Notes: generated by a model not told the origin, from the sequence alone. A stretch of DNA of 64,000 nt from Desulforapulum autotrophicum HRM2 (GCF_000020365.1 NC_012108.1:558001-622000); one strand, 5' to 3'; shown: positions 26,030 through 35,289, numbered from the stretch's first letter. Made by a program: numbers and translations.

Positions 26030-26950
26030 ATGGTTGAAAAAACGCCCCTTTTAGATATTTTTACCTATGTCTTCCTCATGGTCGGCATATTTATCGTGGG
26101 ATTTCCCATTCTCTACAGCCTGATCGCCGCAACCCTTCCCCTGGATGTTGTCTCCCAGGTGCCCATGCCGCTGATTCCCGGGGATCAGTTCTTTGTCAAC
26201 ATGCACCAGGCCTGGACCCGGGGGGATCTTGGCAACCAGATACTCAATTCGATTGTCATGGCCTCGGGGATCACCGTTGGAAAGATCGCCATCTCCATGA
26301 TCGGCGCTTTTTCCATTGTTTACTTTGACTACCGCTTCAGGGCGGTTGCCTTTGCCTCGGTATTCTGTACGCTCATGCTGCCCGTGGAAGTGAGGATTTT
26401 GCCCACCTACGAGATTGCAGCCAACGTTCTTGGTCCGCTCCAGCCGGTGTGGGATTTTCTGCACATTGACGGTCTTCTTTCCTGGATTTCCGGCCATGAT
26501 GTGGAGGTGCTGCTCAACTGGTCGCTTCTGGACAGTTACCAGGGCCTTATTCTTCCCCTTGTGGCATCGGCCACCTGCACCTTCCTGTTTCGCCAGTTCT
26601 TTTTGACCGTTCCAGAGGAACTCTGCGAGGCGGCCAAGATGGACGGGGCATCGCCCATGACCTTTTTTCGAAAGATTCTTTTTCCCCTGTCAAAGACCAA
26701 CATCGCAGCCCTGGTGGTCATCGAGTTTGTATACGGGTATAATCAGTATCTGTGGCCGTTGTTGATCACCACAAATCCCAAGATGACAACGGCGGTTATT
26801 GGTCTCCAGAATCTCATTCCCCAGGCCGACGATCTTCCTGAGTGGAATGTGGCCCTTGGAGCTGCCGTGCTGGTCATGCTGCCGCCGGTTCTGGTTGTTC
26901 TTTTTATGCAGCGGTGGTTTGTCAAAGGGCTGATCGAAAAGGAAAAATAA
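26030..26950 (+). CDS. ugpE: ABC transporter permease, UgpE type
   Basis: This 306-residue permease of the MalG/UgpE family has six predicted transmembrane helices and the EAA motif ELCEAAKMDGASPMTFFRKILFPLSKTNIAALV. It ends with the typical QRWFVKGLIEKEK tail. An internal segment VPMPLIPGDQFFVN is typical of UgpE. It forms the pore with UgpA. The stop lies 2 bases from the stop of the convergent MCE lipoprotein gene, with no room for a terminator. Confidence 0.92.
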   Translation: MVEKTPLLDIFTYVFLMVGIFIVGFPILYSLIAATLPLDVVSQVPMPLIPGDQFFVNMHQAWTRGDLGNQILNSIVMASGITVGKIAISMIGAFSIVYFDYRFRAVAFASVFCTLMLPVEVRILPTYEIAANVLGPLQPVWDFLHIDGLLSWISGHDVEVLLNWSLLDSYQGLILPLVASATCTFLFRQFFLTVPEELCEAAKMDGASPMTFFRKILFPLSKTNIAALVVIEFVYGYNQYLWPLLITTNPKMTTAVIGLQNLIPQADDLPEWNVALGAAVLVMLPPVLVVLFMQRWFVKGLIEKEK

Positions 26951-26952
26951 GG

Positions 26953-27651
26953 CTAAATTTCTTTGAGGTCGTTGAGCTTTTTTTCCAGGGGTTCGAGTTC
27001 CTGCAGGGGGTCCCGGTCTTTGTCCCGGGTTTCGTCCTGCTGGTCCAGAAACCTTTTTTTCATCCGTTCAAATTCCTGTTCAAGTTTTGGAAGAATGTCG
27101 TTTTTGATGCGATCCTGTGCCTCTTTGCCCGATTCCTTCATGCGTTGGGTAAGGGCGTCGATTGATTGTTCAAATTCCTTGAACTCTTGACTTTCCGGAA
27201 TTTTGCCGATTCGTTCCTTAAGGGATTCAAACCCTGTGGCAAAATGTTTCAACATGTTTGATATCTCGGGTATCCCAGGGGACTCTGAACCCGACACAAC
27301 GGCACCGTTCCCCAGGGGGGCGCCACCGGATATGCTTTTGGCCACCATGACAACGGTCCGGGGGGCGGTTTCTGAGTTCTTGTCCGGGTATTCCGGAATC
27401 AGGGTAAAGGTTGAATGCTCGGTCAACAGGGGCTTAAAATCAGCGTCTATCTCAATGGCTGTGGGATAGATACCGTTTTTGAGGGGCAGTATCTCCTTGA
27501 CCCGACCAATGGTGGTATGGTCCAGGATTACAGGGGCACCCGGCGTAAGTCCCTGGATGTCCTTGAAGTTGACTGTCAGATCAAGGGTATTGCATCCCAT
27601 GATCAAAAAGGATGAAATGACGGCGAGGGTGATGCTTTGAAAAGGCCCCAT
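26953..27651 (-). CDS. MCE/MlaD-domain lipoprotein
   Basis: This 232-residue protein has a signal sequence with a lipobox (FLIMGC, Cys about residue 20). One MCE/MlaD domain follows (LTVNFKDIQGLTPGAPVILDHTTIGRVKEI ... EYPDKNSETAPRTVVMVAKSISGGAPL). A charged, coiled-coil C-terminal half (about residues 150-232) completes it. MCE proteins bind lipids and shuttle them across the envelope, normally with MlaE/MlaF-type partners, which are absent here. A solitary lipidated MCE protein is unusual and may be a PqiC-like or accessory element. The stop is TAG. Confidence 0.75.
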   Translation of the reverse strand: MGPFQSITLAVISSFLIMGCNTLDLTVNFKDIQGLTPGAPVILDHTTIGRVKEILPLKNGIYPTAIEIDADFKPLLTEHSTFTLIPEYPDKNSETAPRTVVMVAKSISGGAPLGNGAVVSGSESPGIPEISNMLKHFATGFESLKERIGKIPESQEFKEFEQSIDALTQRMKESGKEAQDRIKNDILPKLEQEFERMKKRFLDQQDETRDKDRDPLQELEPLEKKLNDLKEI

Positions 27652-27669
27652 GAGGCTCCTCCATGTGGA

Positions 27670-28095
27670 TCAATTAAGGTTTTCTTCGGGTTTGGGCGGC
27701 AGGGGGAGTTTGATAACGTTAATACCTTCCTTTTCAAGGACCTTGTCATCTTCGGCCGTTGTGGTCCCCATGATGTTTTTGGGTTCTGATGCACCATAAT
27801 GCATCTTAAGGGCTTCCCTGGTAAAGTTCTGGCCCACGTTTTCAAAATTTTTTTCTATGAAGGCCGATACCTTGGCCGCAAGGTCGACGGCTGCCTCCTC
27901 CCTGGCCCTTGACTGGGCTGCAGCCCCCTGGGAGGTTCGCACGGCAATGGGCGAAAGTTTCCGGGTGACAACGCTTGTTTCACAGACAGGACAGAGGATT
28001 TTTCCCTGCTCCTGCTGGATCTCAAAAGTCTGTCCGTCATCAAACCATCCTTCAAAGGTGTGGCCGTTAATGCATTGAAGGTCAAAAACAATCAT
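27670..28095 (-). CDS. DUF1178 family protein
   Basis: This 141-residue protein begins with the conserved DUF1178 start (MIVFDLQCINGHTFEGWFDDGQTFEIQQEQGKILCPVCE), with Cys-His-Cys-Cys spacing that suggests a zinc site. The middle is a basic/acidic helical stretch and the C-terminal part contains MHYGASEPKNIMGTTTAEDDKVLEKEGINVIKLP, also typical of the family. Its function is unknown. It sits 18 bases upstream of the MCE lipoprotein and is likely co-transcribed. Confidence 0.85.
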   Translation of the reverse strand: MIVFDLQCINGHTFEGWFDDGQTFEIQQEQGKILCPVCETSVVTRKLSPIAVRTSQGAAAQSRAREEAAVDLAAKVSAFIEKNFENVGQNFTREALKMHYGASEPKNIMGTTTAEDDKVLEKEGINVIKLPLPPKPEENLN

Positions 28096-28112
28096 GTGTC
28101 ATGGTATCCGTT

Positions 28113-29783
28113 TTATTGTATGCTGTCTATGCTGGTGGCGATGTTAAAACAATAGTCGCCCATCTTTTCAAAGTTGGAGAGTAGGGCAATAAAGAGAACC
28201 CCCACGTCAACGGAGCAGGAATCGGTTCTGAGGCGATCAATGTGGTCCTGACGCATTTTTTCCCTCAAACTGTCGATAAGATCTTCCTTGGCCTTGGCCA
28301 TCGCCATGAATCCCGGGGTACGTTCGCCCATCTCCTTGATCACAAAGTTGAAAAACTGCTCGACCTCGCTTGAGATGCGAACAAGGTTGCCCACGGCGTC
28401 ATCACTGATAATATAGTTATTTTCATAGATTTTTTCAAGGATCTTGGAGATGTTCTCCATGGAGTCTCCGATTCTTTCGATGTTGTTGGTGATGCGCATC
28501 ATTTCAGAGATTTCATTGGCTTCAGTCTCGTTGACTTCACCCTGGTAGATTGAGGTAAGGTATTTGATGATCACCTTTTGCATGTCATCAATGTGTTCTT
28601 CGATGGCCTCCCTTTCAGCAAGCCTGTCATCGTCCCGGACAATAAGGCACTCGCAGGTGTTCGTAAGACTTCGGTGGGTGAATTTGGCCATTTGCACCAC
28701 CTCTCCCCTTACCTTGGCAAGGGCACCAATGGTGCTGTCAATGAACCGGGCGTCAAAAGAGGGCATGTGGTAGCGTTCTTTTTTCTTTTCCCGAGGGGAG
28801 AGAAAAATGGCCACCTTGATGAGCTGGGGAAGAAAAATAAGGAAAAACAGGGCATTCATGACATTGAAGATGGTGTGGCCGTTGGCAATGTACCGACCTA
28901 CGTTGAGAAACTCTCCGTTGACTGTATCCGTCACCGGGTCGGCCCCCATCATCAAAGTTGTGGCCGTGACGATTTTCACAAACCAGGGAAACATCAGCAC
29001 GATCATGGAGACACCCAGTACGTTAAACAGGGTGTGTGCCCGGGCCGTTCGATGGGCGCTCAGGCTGGTGGAGCCGATGGTTGCGATTTCAGCTGTTATG
29101 GTCGTTCCGATGTTTTCACCAAGGACCAGGGCCATGGCTGTTGGAAACGTGATCAGTCCCTGGGCGGCCAGGGTCATGGTCAGGCCCACTGTGGCCGATG
29201 ATGACTGGACCATGATGGTCACAAGGGCTCCCATGGCAACACACAGGAGAATGCCTGGGTAGGTGTCTGTGGAAAATCTGGTGAAAAAGGCAATGAACTC
29301 AGGGTCGTTCTTTATGGGTGCAAGGCCGTGATTCATTACGGTCATTCCGTAGAAGAGAAGGCCAAAGCCCAGGATGATTTCACCAATATGGCGGTTACGT
29401 CGTCGTTTGGAGAAAAATTTCATGGGAACGCCAATGGCAATGGCCGGAAGGGCAAGGCTGGTGAGCTTAAAGGCGATCATCTGGGCCGTGACCGTGGTAC
29501 CCACGTTGGCACCGAGGATGACACCCACGGCCTGTTCCAGGGTCATGATGCCGGCACCCACAAAGCCGATGAGCATTACGGTGGTGGCCGATGAGGACTG
29601 GATCACCGCCGTGACCCCGGCTCCGGTGGCGCAGCCCATGAACCGGTTGGATGAAATAGCACCGAGTATTCGTTTGATCCTGGGGCCGGCTGTCATTTCA
29701 AGCCCTTCGGTCATCATCTTCATCCCGAGAATGAAAAGTCCGAGGCCGCCGATGGTCTGAATGAAAATATCCAATAGATCCAC
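28113..29783 (-). CDS. Na+/phosphate cotransporter family protein (NptA/YjbB type) with PhoU domain
   Basis: This 556-residue protein has two inverted Na/Pi-cotransport repeats, each with the QSSSATT or QSSSAT motif (GVTAVIQSSSATTVMLIGFVGAG; GALVTIMVQSSSATVGLTM). About eight transmembrane segments are followed by a cytosolic PhoU-like helical domain (about residues 340-550). It transports phosphate coupled to sodium, in YjbB proteins possibly outward. A sodium-coupled carrier suits a marine organism (inference). It is the first of three minus-strand genes running to the MCE lipoprotein. Confidence 0.92.
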   Translation of the reverse strand: MDLLDIFIQTIGGLGLFILGMKMMTEGLEMTAGPRIKRILGAISSNRFMGCATGAGVTAVIQSSSATTVMLIGFVGAGIMTLEQAVGVILGANVGTTVTAQMIAFKLTSLALPAIAIGVPMKFFSKRRRNRHIGEIILGFGLLFYGMTVMNHGLAPIKNDPEFIAFFTRFSTDTYPGILLCVAMGALVTIMVQSSSATVGLTMTLAAQGLITFPTAMALVLGENIGTTITAEIATIGSTSLSAHRTARAHTLFNVLGVSMIVLMFPWFVKIVTATTLMMGADPVTDTVNGEFLNVGRYIANGHTIFNVMNALFFLIFLPQLIKVAIFLSPREKKKERYHMPSFDARFIDSTIGALAKVRGEVVQMAKFTHRSLTNTCECLIVRDDDRLAEREAIEEHIDDMQKVIIKYLTSIYQGEVNETEANEISEMMRITNNIERIGDSMENISKILEKIYENNYIISDDAVGNLVRISSEVEQFFNFVIKEMGERTPGFMAMAKAKEDLIDSLREKMRQDHIDRLRTDSCSVDVGVLFIALLSNFEKMGDYCFNIATSIDSIQ

Positions 29784-29860
29784 GATGTCACCTTTTTAGC
29801 ATCTGTTAGATTACTGTTAGATTTCGGTTGGGTTTTTATTAAAACCCTGCACTCTATAGT

Positions 29861-31210
29861 TTATTTTGTCAGTTTTTTCAATTGTGAAATAGTTTTCATG
29901 GAAATGGTTTTTCCCAGGCAGGGAAACAGGGCATTGTTTGAAAAGATTGGATCCAGGTCCAGGTCAAACCGGGAAGCTTTTTTTGCCCGTTCCCACATGG
30001 GGGTGTGGGGAATGGGTGTGTAATAGGCTAGCACGGGTGTAATGCCGCTTTTTTTTACCTCAAGAATCGAACTTTCAACCGCCTCTATTTCCTGATCGGG
30101 CAATCCACACAGGAGATAGGCCCCGATCTGATCCCGGCTGAATCCGGCGTCCTTGAGCAGGGTGACGGCATGGTGGAACTCATGGGCGTTGACCTTGCAG
30201 TCAAGGCGTCGCTCCCGGGAGAAGTCGGTGGTTTCAAGTCCCAGGCGTATGGTCTTGAATCCTGCCTTGAACATCAGTGTGGCCGTCTGTTCTGTGATTT
30301 CACGGATGTGCAGGGCATTGGGGGTGTGAAAGGCAAGATTCAGGTTTGCCTCGATGATGGCTTTAAAGAGGGGAACAGCATGGTTTCTGGCATCTATGAG
30401 CAGAGCGTCATCGTAAAAGGCAAAGTTTTTGACCCCCCTCTGGTTATGCCAATGACAGATTTCCTGGAAGACCGATTCCGGTGACCTTCTTCGGAATCGG
30501 GGCTCAAGGTAGGATGAGGCGCAGTATTCGCAGGCAAAGGGGCATCCCCTGGTGGTGAGGATGGGTGCATGGGTCAGGTTTGTAATAAGGTCCAGGGCTG
30601 GCAGGGGAAGGGTATCAAGATCTTTCGGATCCAGGCGGGGGGTAAATGAAAAACCCGTATGCCGGTAAACGATTTCCTGGATTTTGTTTTCACCGTTGCC
30701 CGGTACCACCTCGTCGGCAAGGGAATGTTTGACGGCGTGGTCGGTGAGGAGGGTGGCGTAGATACCCCCGAGAACCACTGGGATGCCGGGAAAAATCTCT
30801 TTAATTGCTGCAATGGTTTCCCTGACGCCGCCAGCCCAGTAGGTCATGAGGGAGGTGACAAAAACAAGATCCGGTGGGTCCATCTGTCTTAGATCTGTCC
30901 GGAACCATTCAGGATCTATGCCATACCGGGAATATCGGCCCGGGGCTCGTTCCTTGAGGATATCGGGTTTTGGGATTTCGGTTTTCCGGTAGGGACCCCG
31001 TCCGTCAGGAAAAACCCTTGTTCCTGGCCCTGCCATGGGATGGAATCGATCCAGGCAATCCATGAAGGTTACCCGGACGTTGTTCTGCCTCAGGATGGCG
31101 GCAAGGGTGAGGAGTCCCAGGGGTTTTGCCCAGAAATCAAAGGCGGCAAAGTCGTGGATCCATGGGTTGACGCAGAGGACATGGGGAGGATTGTGTGTCG
31201 GCTCAGTCAA
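29861..31210 (-). CDS. Radical SAM protein of the B12-binding-like group
   Basis: The 449-residue protein has the radical SAM cluster motif at Cys223, Cys227 and Cys230 (TTRGCPFACEYCASSYLEP). An N-terminal Rossmann-like domain (about residues 10-170) resembles the cobalamin-binding region of class B methylases, but the DxHxxG cobalamin motif is not evident, so B12 binding is doubtful. The gene overlaps the 3-prime end of an AhbA/B siroheme decarboxylase gene by 8 bases. That coupling may hint at tetrapyrrole modification or heme-d1/heme-related chemistry (inference). It is not an obvious AhbC or AhbD. Confidence 0.78.
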   Translation of the reverse strand: MTEPTHNPPHVLCVNPWIHDFAAFDFWAKPLGLLTLAAILRQNNVRVTFMDCLDRFHPMAGPGTRVFPDGRGPYRKTEIPKPDILKERAPGRYSRYGIDPEWFRTDLRQMDPPDLVFVTSLMTYWAGGVRETIAAIKEIFPGIPVVLGGIYATLLTDHAVKHSLADEVVPGNGENKIQEIVYRHTGFSFTPRLDPKDLDTLPLPALDLITNLTHAPILTTRGCPFACEYCASSYLEPRFRRRSPESVFQEICHWHNQRGVKNFAFYDDALLIDARNHAVPLFKAIIEANLNLAFHTPNALHIREITEQTATLMFKAGFKTIRLGLETTDFSRERRLDCKVNAHEFHHAVTLLKDAGFSRDQIGAYLLCGLPDQEIEAVESSILEVKKSGITPVLAYYTPIPHTPMWERAKKASRFDLDLDPIFSNNALFPCLGKTISMKTISQLKKLTK

Positions 31211-31670
31211 AGTACTGCATGGAGGTCTTTTTCAGTTCCTGTTTACTGAACAGCAGGGTGTAATCTGTGACACCGACAGCCACGGATATTCTTTTGGCAA
31301 TGGCGTGGCAGGTGGCTTCATCCGAAGCATGGACCATGGTGTAGAGATTGTAGGGCCAGGTGCCTGACGGGTCCCTTCGATAGCAGTGGGTCACCTCGTC
31401 AAAGGCGGCCATGGCAGGTCCAACTGCTTCGATCCGTTCTTCAGACACCTTCCAGGCCACCATGGCATTGGCCTTATAGCCTGATTTCTGGTGTTTAAGG
31501 GTGGCACCGAACCGGCGGATCACGCCCCGGTCATGGAGGGCCTTTACCGTTGCGATTACCTCTTCCTCGGACATGCCGAGGGTCTGGGCAAGGGCCAGAT
31601 AAGGGCGTTCACACACAGGAATGTTTCCCTGGAGGGCTGAAATAACTTTTTTTTCTGTTTCACTTAACAT
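31203..31670 (-). CDS. ahbB: Siroheme decarboxylase subunit (AhbA/AhbB, Lrp/AsnC-like)
   Basis: This 155-residue protein has an Lrp/AsnC-like wHTH (SEEEVIATVKALHDRGVIRRFGATLKHQKSGYKANAMVAWKV). A ferredoxin-like fold with HCYRRDPSGTWPYNLYTMVHA follows. That is the pattern of siroheme decarboxylase proteins AhbA/AhbB and NirD/L/G/H, which retain the regulator fold but are enzymes. AhbAB decarboxylates siroheme to didecarboxysiroheme in the alternative heme pathway of sulfate reducers and methanogens. The choice of B over A is uncertain. The partner subunit is not adjacent, which is unusual. Confidence 0.78.
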   Translation of the reverse strand: MLSETEKKVISALQGNIPVCERPYLALAQTLGMSEEEVIATVKALHDRGVIRRFGATLKHQKSGYKANAMVAWKVSEERIEAVGPAMAAFDEVTHCYRRDPSGTWPYNLYTMVHASDEATCHAIAKRISVAVGVTDYTLLFSKQELKKTSMQYFD

Positions 31671-31744
31671 GGAAGTTTTAAACGATTTTTCCCCGTATAT
31701 GTCAAGGATAAAATGAACCGGAACGCTTTGACCATTCCTGTGCC

Positions 31745-32854
31745 CTATTTAGTTGCTCTTTTCTCCGGAAAAAGGGCCAGGATATCCTCCCGGGTGGCCC
31801 GGCAGATTCCCCGTTCCGTGATCAGGCCCGTGACAAGCCGTGCCGGTGTCACGTCAAAGGCGTGGTTAGCGGCAGGGCTCGATAAAGGCGGCACCAGAAC
31901 TTTCACAAGGTTGCCGGCCTGGTCAAGGCCCTGGACATACTGAATTTCTTCCGGGTCCCGCTCTTCAATGGGAATGTCTGTGATGCCGTTGTCAATCTCC
32001 CAGTCGATGGTGGACGATGGCAGGGCCACGTAAAAGGGCAGGTTGTTGTCCTTTGCCGCAAGGGCCTTGAGGTAGGTGCCGATCTTGTTGGCAACATCCC
32101 CGCTCCGGGTGGTTCTGTCCGTGCCCACGATCACAAGGTCCACCATGCCGTGCTGCATGAGATGGCCCCCGGCATTGTCCGTGATAATGGTGTGGTTGAT
32201 GCCGTGCTTGCCAAGTTCCCAGGCCGTGAGCCTTGATCCCTGGTTCAGGGGTCGGGTTTCGTCAACCCATACATGAATGTCGATTTTCTGATCAAAGGCC
32301 GTGTACATGGGGGCGGTGGCGGTTCCATATTCGATGCAGGCAAGCCAGCCTGCATTGCAGTGTGTCAGGATATTGACAGGTGCGCCCCCTTTCTTCCGGC
32401 TGATCTCCTGGATGATGGAGAGTCCGTGAAGGCCGATTTGCCGGCAGTTTTCCGCTTCGTCTTCAACAATGGCCAGGGCCTCGTTTCTGGCGGCGTTAAG
32501 GCGGTCGGCCGGGACGTTGACATTAAGGCAGGCTTCAAGGACACGGTCAACCCCCCATGCAAGGTTTACGGCAGTGGGGCGGGCTGACTTGAGGCGGTTA
32601 CATTCACGGACCAGATCTTCACTGGTGCACGTCTGGTTCTGGAGAAGCGCTGTGTACACACCAAAGGCGCCTGTGGCACCGATCAGGGGTGCTCCCCGGA
32701 CAAACATCTCCTGGATGGCGTAGATCACATCGTCCACGGTGTTGAGATCGGCTATGACCAGTTTGTGGGGCAGCATCCGCTGGTCGATCACCCGTGCAAT
32801 TTTTTTTTCCCCATCAAACCATATGGGCCGCATCTGTTGGTTGTCCACAAGCAT
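31745..32854 (-). CDS. mtnA: S-methyl-5-thioribose-1-phosphate isomerase
   Basis: This eIF2B-alpha-like enzyme has the catalytic Cys segment (NILTHCNAGWLAC) and catalytic Asp segment (VIVGTDRTTRSGDVANKIGTY). The N-terminal RPIWFDGEKKIARVIDQRMLPHKL region is also typical. It isomerises methylthioribose-1-phosphate to methylthioribulose-1-phosphate. The ATG at 32854 is chosen because GGAGGAGATAAAA precedes it; an in-frame start at 32893 lacks such a site. It is divergent from mtnP, whose product is its substrate. The stop is TAG. Confidence 0.94.
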   Translation of the reverse strand: MLVDNQQMRPIWFDGEKKIARVIDQRMLPHKLVIADLNTVDDVIYAIQEMFVRGAPLIGATGAFGVYTALLQNQTCTSEDLVRECNRLKSARPTAVNLAWGVDRVLEACLNVNVPADRLNAARNEALAIVEDEAENCRQIGLHGLSIIQEISRKKGGAPVNILTHCNAGWLACIEYGTATAPMYTAFDQKIDIHVWVDETRPLNQGSRLTAWELGKHGINHTIITDNAGGHLMQHGMVDLVIVGTDRTTRSGDVANKIGTYLKALAAKDNNLPFYVALPSSTIDWEIDNGITDIPIEERDPEEIQYVQGLDQAGNLVKVLVPPLSSPAANHAFDVTPARLVTGLITERGICRATREDILALFPEKRATK

Positions 32855-32940
32855 TTTTATCTCCTCCATGGGCTGAAATTTGTCGGTCATCATACCATTG
32901 TGGCCCCCATGGTCAACGATAATATTGCATCACTCTTGCC

Positions 32941-32969
32941 TTGACAGGGGGGAGCCCTTTCTATAGAAC
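32941..32969 (+). promoter_or_regulatory. Sigma-70 type promoter candidate for mtnP-apt
   Basis: TTGACA (32941-32946, perfect -35) and TAGAAC (32964-32969) have a 17-base spacer. The predicted start near 32976 gives a leader of about 90 bases to the preferred mtnP ATG at 33068. Confidence 0.5.
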
Positions 32970-33067
32970 CTAAAACTTATAGGTAGAAAAGAGAGCGGGA
33001 AATGCCAAGCGCCTTGTTTGCAGAACACGGGGGGCTCAATACGAATTTCATGCCGGGAGAAGGGTTT

Positions 33068-33814
33068 ATGGTAAAGGTCGGAATCATTGGCGGGTCTGGA
33101 ATGGATGACCCTGAAATCGTTGATGACGCAACAAGAATAACGGTGAAAACCCCCTATGGAGATCCTTCGTCTCCACTTACCTGCGGAAGGATCAAGGGGG
33201 TGGAGGTGGTAATCCTTGCACGCCATGGCCATGGGCACTGCATCACTCCAAGTCAGGTTAATAACCGGGCAAATATCATGGCTCTCAAGGACCTGGGAGT
33301 AACGGCCATCCTTGCAACCACAGCCTGTGGCAGCCTGAAACAGGAGATTCACCGGGGGGATCTTGTGATCCTGGACCAGTTCATCGATTTTACCCGGCTG
33401 CGGAAAAATACCTTCCACGACTCGTTTGAAAATGGCATGGTTCATGCGCCCATGGCCGATCCCTTTGACCCGGATTTGAGGCAGCTGTTGTTTGATACCG
33501 CCGTTGCACAGAAGGCCAGGGTCCACCAGAGGGGAACGGTGGTGACCATTGAGGGACCCCGATTTTCCACAAGGGCCGAATCAAAAATGTTCCGGCTGTG
33601 GGGGGGGGATGTGATCAATATGTCCATTGCTCCGGAGGCGGCTCTTGCCCGTGAAGCAGCTATCCCCTATGGGGTGGTGGCCATGTCAACGGACTATGAC
33701 TGCTGGAATGAGGATGAGGCGCCCGTTTCCTGGGAGGAGGTCCTGAAGGTGTTCAACAATAATGCAGAGCGGGTCAAGGCGCTTTTAATTGCGGCTGTCG
33801 CAGCGTTGAAATAA
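33068..33814 (+). CDS. mtnP: S-methyl-5-prime-thioadenosine phosphorylase
   Basis: This trimeric-type purine nucleoside phosphorylase has the phosphate loop GGSGMDD, the ARHGHGHCITPSQVNNRANIMAL segment and the base/ribose site MSIAPEAALAREAAIPYGVVAMSTDYDCW, as in MTA phosphorylases. It releases adenine and methylthioribose-1-phosphate. The ATG at 33068 gives the standard N-terminus MVKVGIIGGSG and has GGGAGAAGGG upstream. In-frame ATGs at 33002 and 33050 are alternatives. Adenine can be salvaged by apt immediately downstream, while the sugar phosphate goes to MtnA. Confidence 0.93.
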   Translation: MVKVGIIGGSGMDDPEIVDDATRITVKTPYGDPSSPLTCGRIKGVEVVILARHGHGHCITPSQVNNRANIMALKDLGVTAILATTACGSLKQEIHRGDLVILDQFIDFTRLRKNTFHDSFENGMVHAPMADPFDPDLRQLLFDTAVAQKARVHQRGTVVTIEGPRFSTRAESKMFRLWGGDVINMSIAPEAALAREAAIPYGVVAMSTDYDCWNEDEAPVSWEEVLKVFNNNAERVKALLIAAVAALK

Positions 33815-33858
33815 TTTTAAAAATGCGGTTTAAACCGAGAACAAACCAGGTGGAACAG

Positions 33859-34383
33859 ATGGACATCATAAAGAACAGCATACGATCAATACCGGGATGG
33901 CCCATAAAGGGTGTTACCTTCAGGGACATTACGACTCTCATGCAGGACCCGGACATTAACAGGAAAACCACGGATATTTTTTTTGACCGCTATAAAAACA
34001 TGGCCATAGACAAGGTGGTGGGCATTGACGCCAGGGGGTTTGTATTCGGGGCCATCCTGGCCCACCAGCTCCATGTGGGATTTGTGCCGGTCAGAAAAAA
34101 AGGAAAGCTTCCCTATAAAACCATCAGTGAATCCTATAGCCTTGAATATGGTAAAGACACCCTGGAGATCCATGAGGATGCCATCAAAAAAGGAGAGCGG
34201 GTGATTATCATGGACGACCTCATCGCCACAGGCGGCACCATCGGGGCAACAGTCAAGCTGGTGGAAAAAATCGGCGGCCATATTGTCGAGTGTGCTTTTG
34301 TTGTTGAACTTCCCGACCTTAAGGGCCGATCCCGGCTTAACGGCCACAGTATCTTTTCCATTGTGGCATTTGATGGGGATTGA
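33859..34383 (+). CDS. apt: Adenine phosphoribosyltransferase
   Basis: The 174-residue enzyme has the Apt N-terminus (IKNSIRSIPGWPIKGVTFRDITTLMQDP) and the PRPP-binding loop VIIMDDLIATGGTIGAT near residue 115. It converts adenine and PRPP to AMP. An ATG at 33859 with AGGTGG upstream is preferred to one at 33823. The mtnP-apt pair makes metabolic sense, since MtnP produces adenine. The stop is 6 bases from the stop of a convergent transporter gene. Confidence 0.95.
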   Translation: MDIIKNSIRSIPGWPIKGVTFRDITTLMQDPDINRKTTDIFFDRYKNMAIDKVVGIDARGFVFGAILAHQLHVGFVPVRKKGKLPYKTISESYSLEYGKDTLEIHEDAIKKGERVIIMDDLIATGGTIGATVKLVEKIGGHIVECAFVVELPDLKGRSRLNGHSIFSIVAFDGD

Positions 34384-34389
34384 TCCTGT

Positions 34390-35289
34390 CTATCCTTTGG
34401 CCGTGAGATAACGTTTGATGATTCCTGAGGCGTTGGTGGAATAGACGCCTGAGACCACAAGCGCGGCACCCACGAGAAGTGATGCGGTCACGGGTTCGCC
34501 CAGGATGAGCCAGGCAAATAGAATGGCCGAGATGGGCACAAAATTGATAAATACGCTGGCCTTCATGGGACCGATCTCCCTGATGCCCTCGTAGTACCAT
34601 AGAAAGCCGAGTACGGTACCAAAGAACCCCAGGTAGAAGAGGCTGAACCAGTCGATGATTGACCAGGCCCCCATGGTGGTAAGGTCTCCTTTGAAGATCG
34701 AGACAATACCCAGGAAAACGGTGCCGATCACGGACGAATAGCATACGGAGGCAAGGGGGGATAGGCTTCCCATGACTGATTTTCCAATCAGCGAGTAGGC
34801 CACCCAGCTTGCCACACAGCCGTAGATCAGAAGTTCACCCCTGCCGATTTCATAGCTGACAAGGTCGGTGAGGTGGCCGTTGGAGATGACAACCATGGCG
34901 CCGGTGACAGACATGATAATACCCGCACCCTTGATCAGATCCAGCCGCTCTTTGAACAAAAGGGCCGACAGCAGGCTGATGAGGATGGGGTTGGTGGCGA
35001 TGATCAGGGCGGCCTTGCCTGCATTTATGTGGTGGAAGGCTGAGAAAAACAGGATATTGTAGGCAAAGACCCCTGTGGCGCCCAGAAGAATCAGGGGAAG
35101 GATCAATTTTGCCTGTATGCGTGGAAGCCTTCCCTCGAGTTTTCTTGTAATCACAAGCAGGAAAATCGAGGCAATGGCAAAACGGACAAATGCCGCATCC
35201 AGAGGGTTGACGTCGCCTGCAAGGAATTTTCCGGCAATAAATGTGCCGCCCCAGAATATGGCCGTTAAGAGTAGTTTCAGGTAGGTCAT
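34390..35289 (-). CDS. EamA/DMT-superfamily transporter
   Basis: This 299-residue protein has ten predicted transmembrane helices in two EamA repeats (LKLLLTAIFWGGTFIAGKFLAGDVNPLDAAFVRFAIA and the repeat beginning RGELLIYGCVASWVAYSLIGKSVM). Family members export amino acids, nucleosides or other metabolites. The substrate cannot be predicted. It lies between apt and murI but its orientation is opposite to apt. The stop is TAG. Confidence 0.9.
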   Translation of the reverse strand: MTYLKLLLTAIFWGGTFIAGKFLAGDVNPLDAAFVRFAIASIFLLVITRKLEGRLPRIQAKLILPLILLGATGVFAYNILFFSAFHHINAGKAALIIATNPILISLLSALLFKERLDLIKGAGIIMSVTGAMVVISNGHLTDLVSYEIGRGELLIYGCVASWVAYSLIGKSVMGSLSPLASVCYSSVIGTVFLGIVSIFKGDLTTMGAWSIIDWFSLFYLGFFGTVLGFLWYYEGIREIGPMKASVFINFVPISAILFAWLILGEPVTASLLVGAALVVSGVYSTNASGIIKRYLTAKG

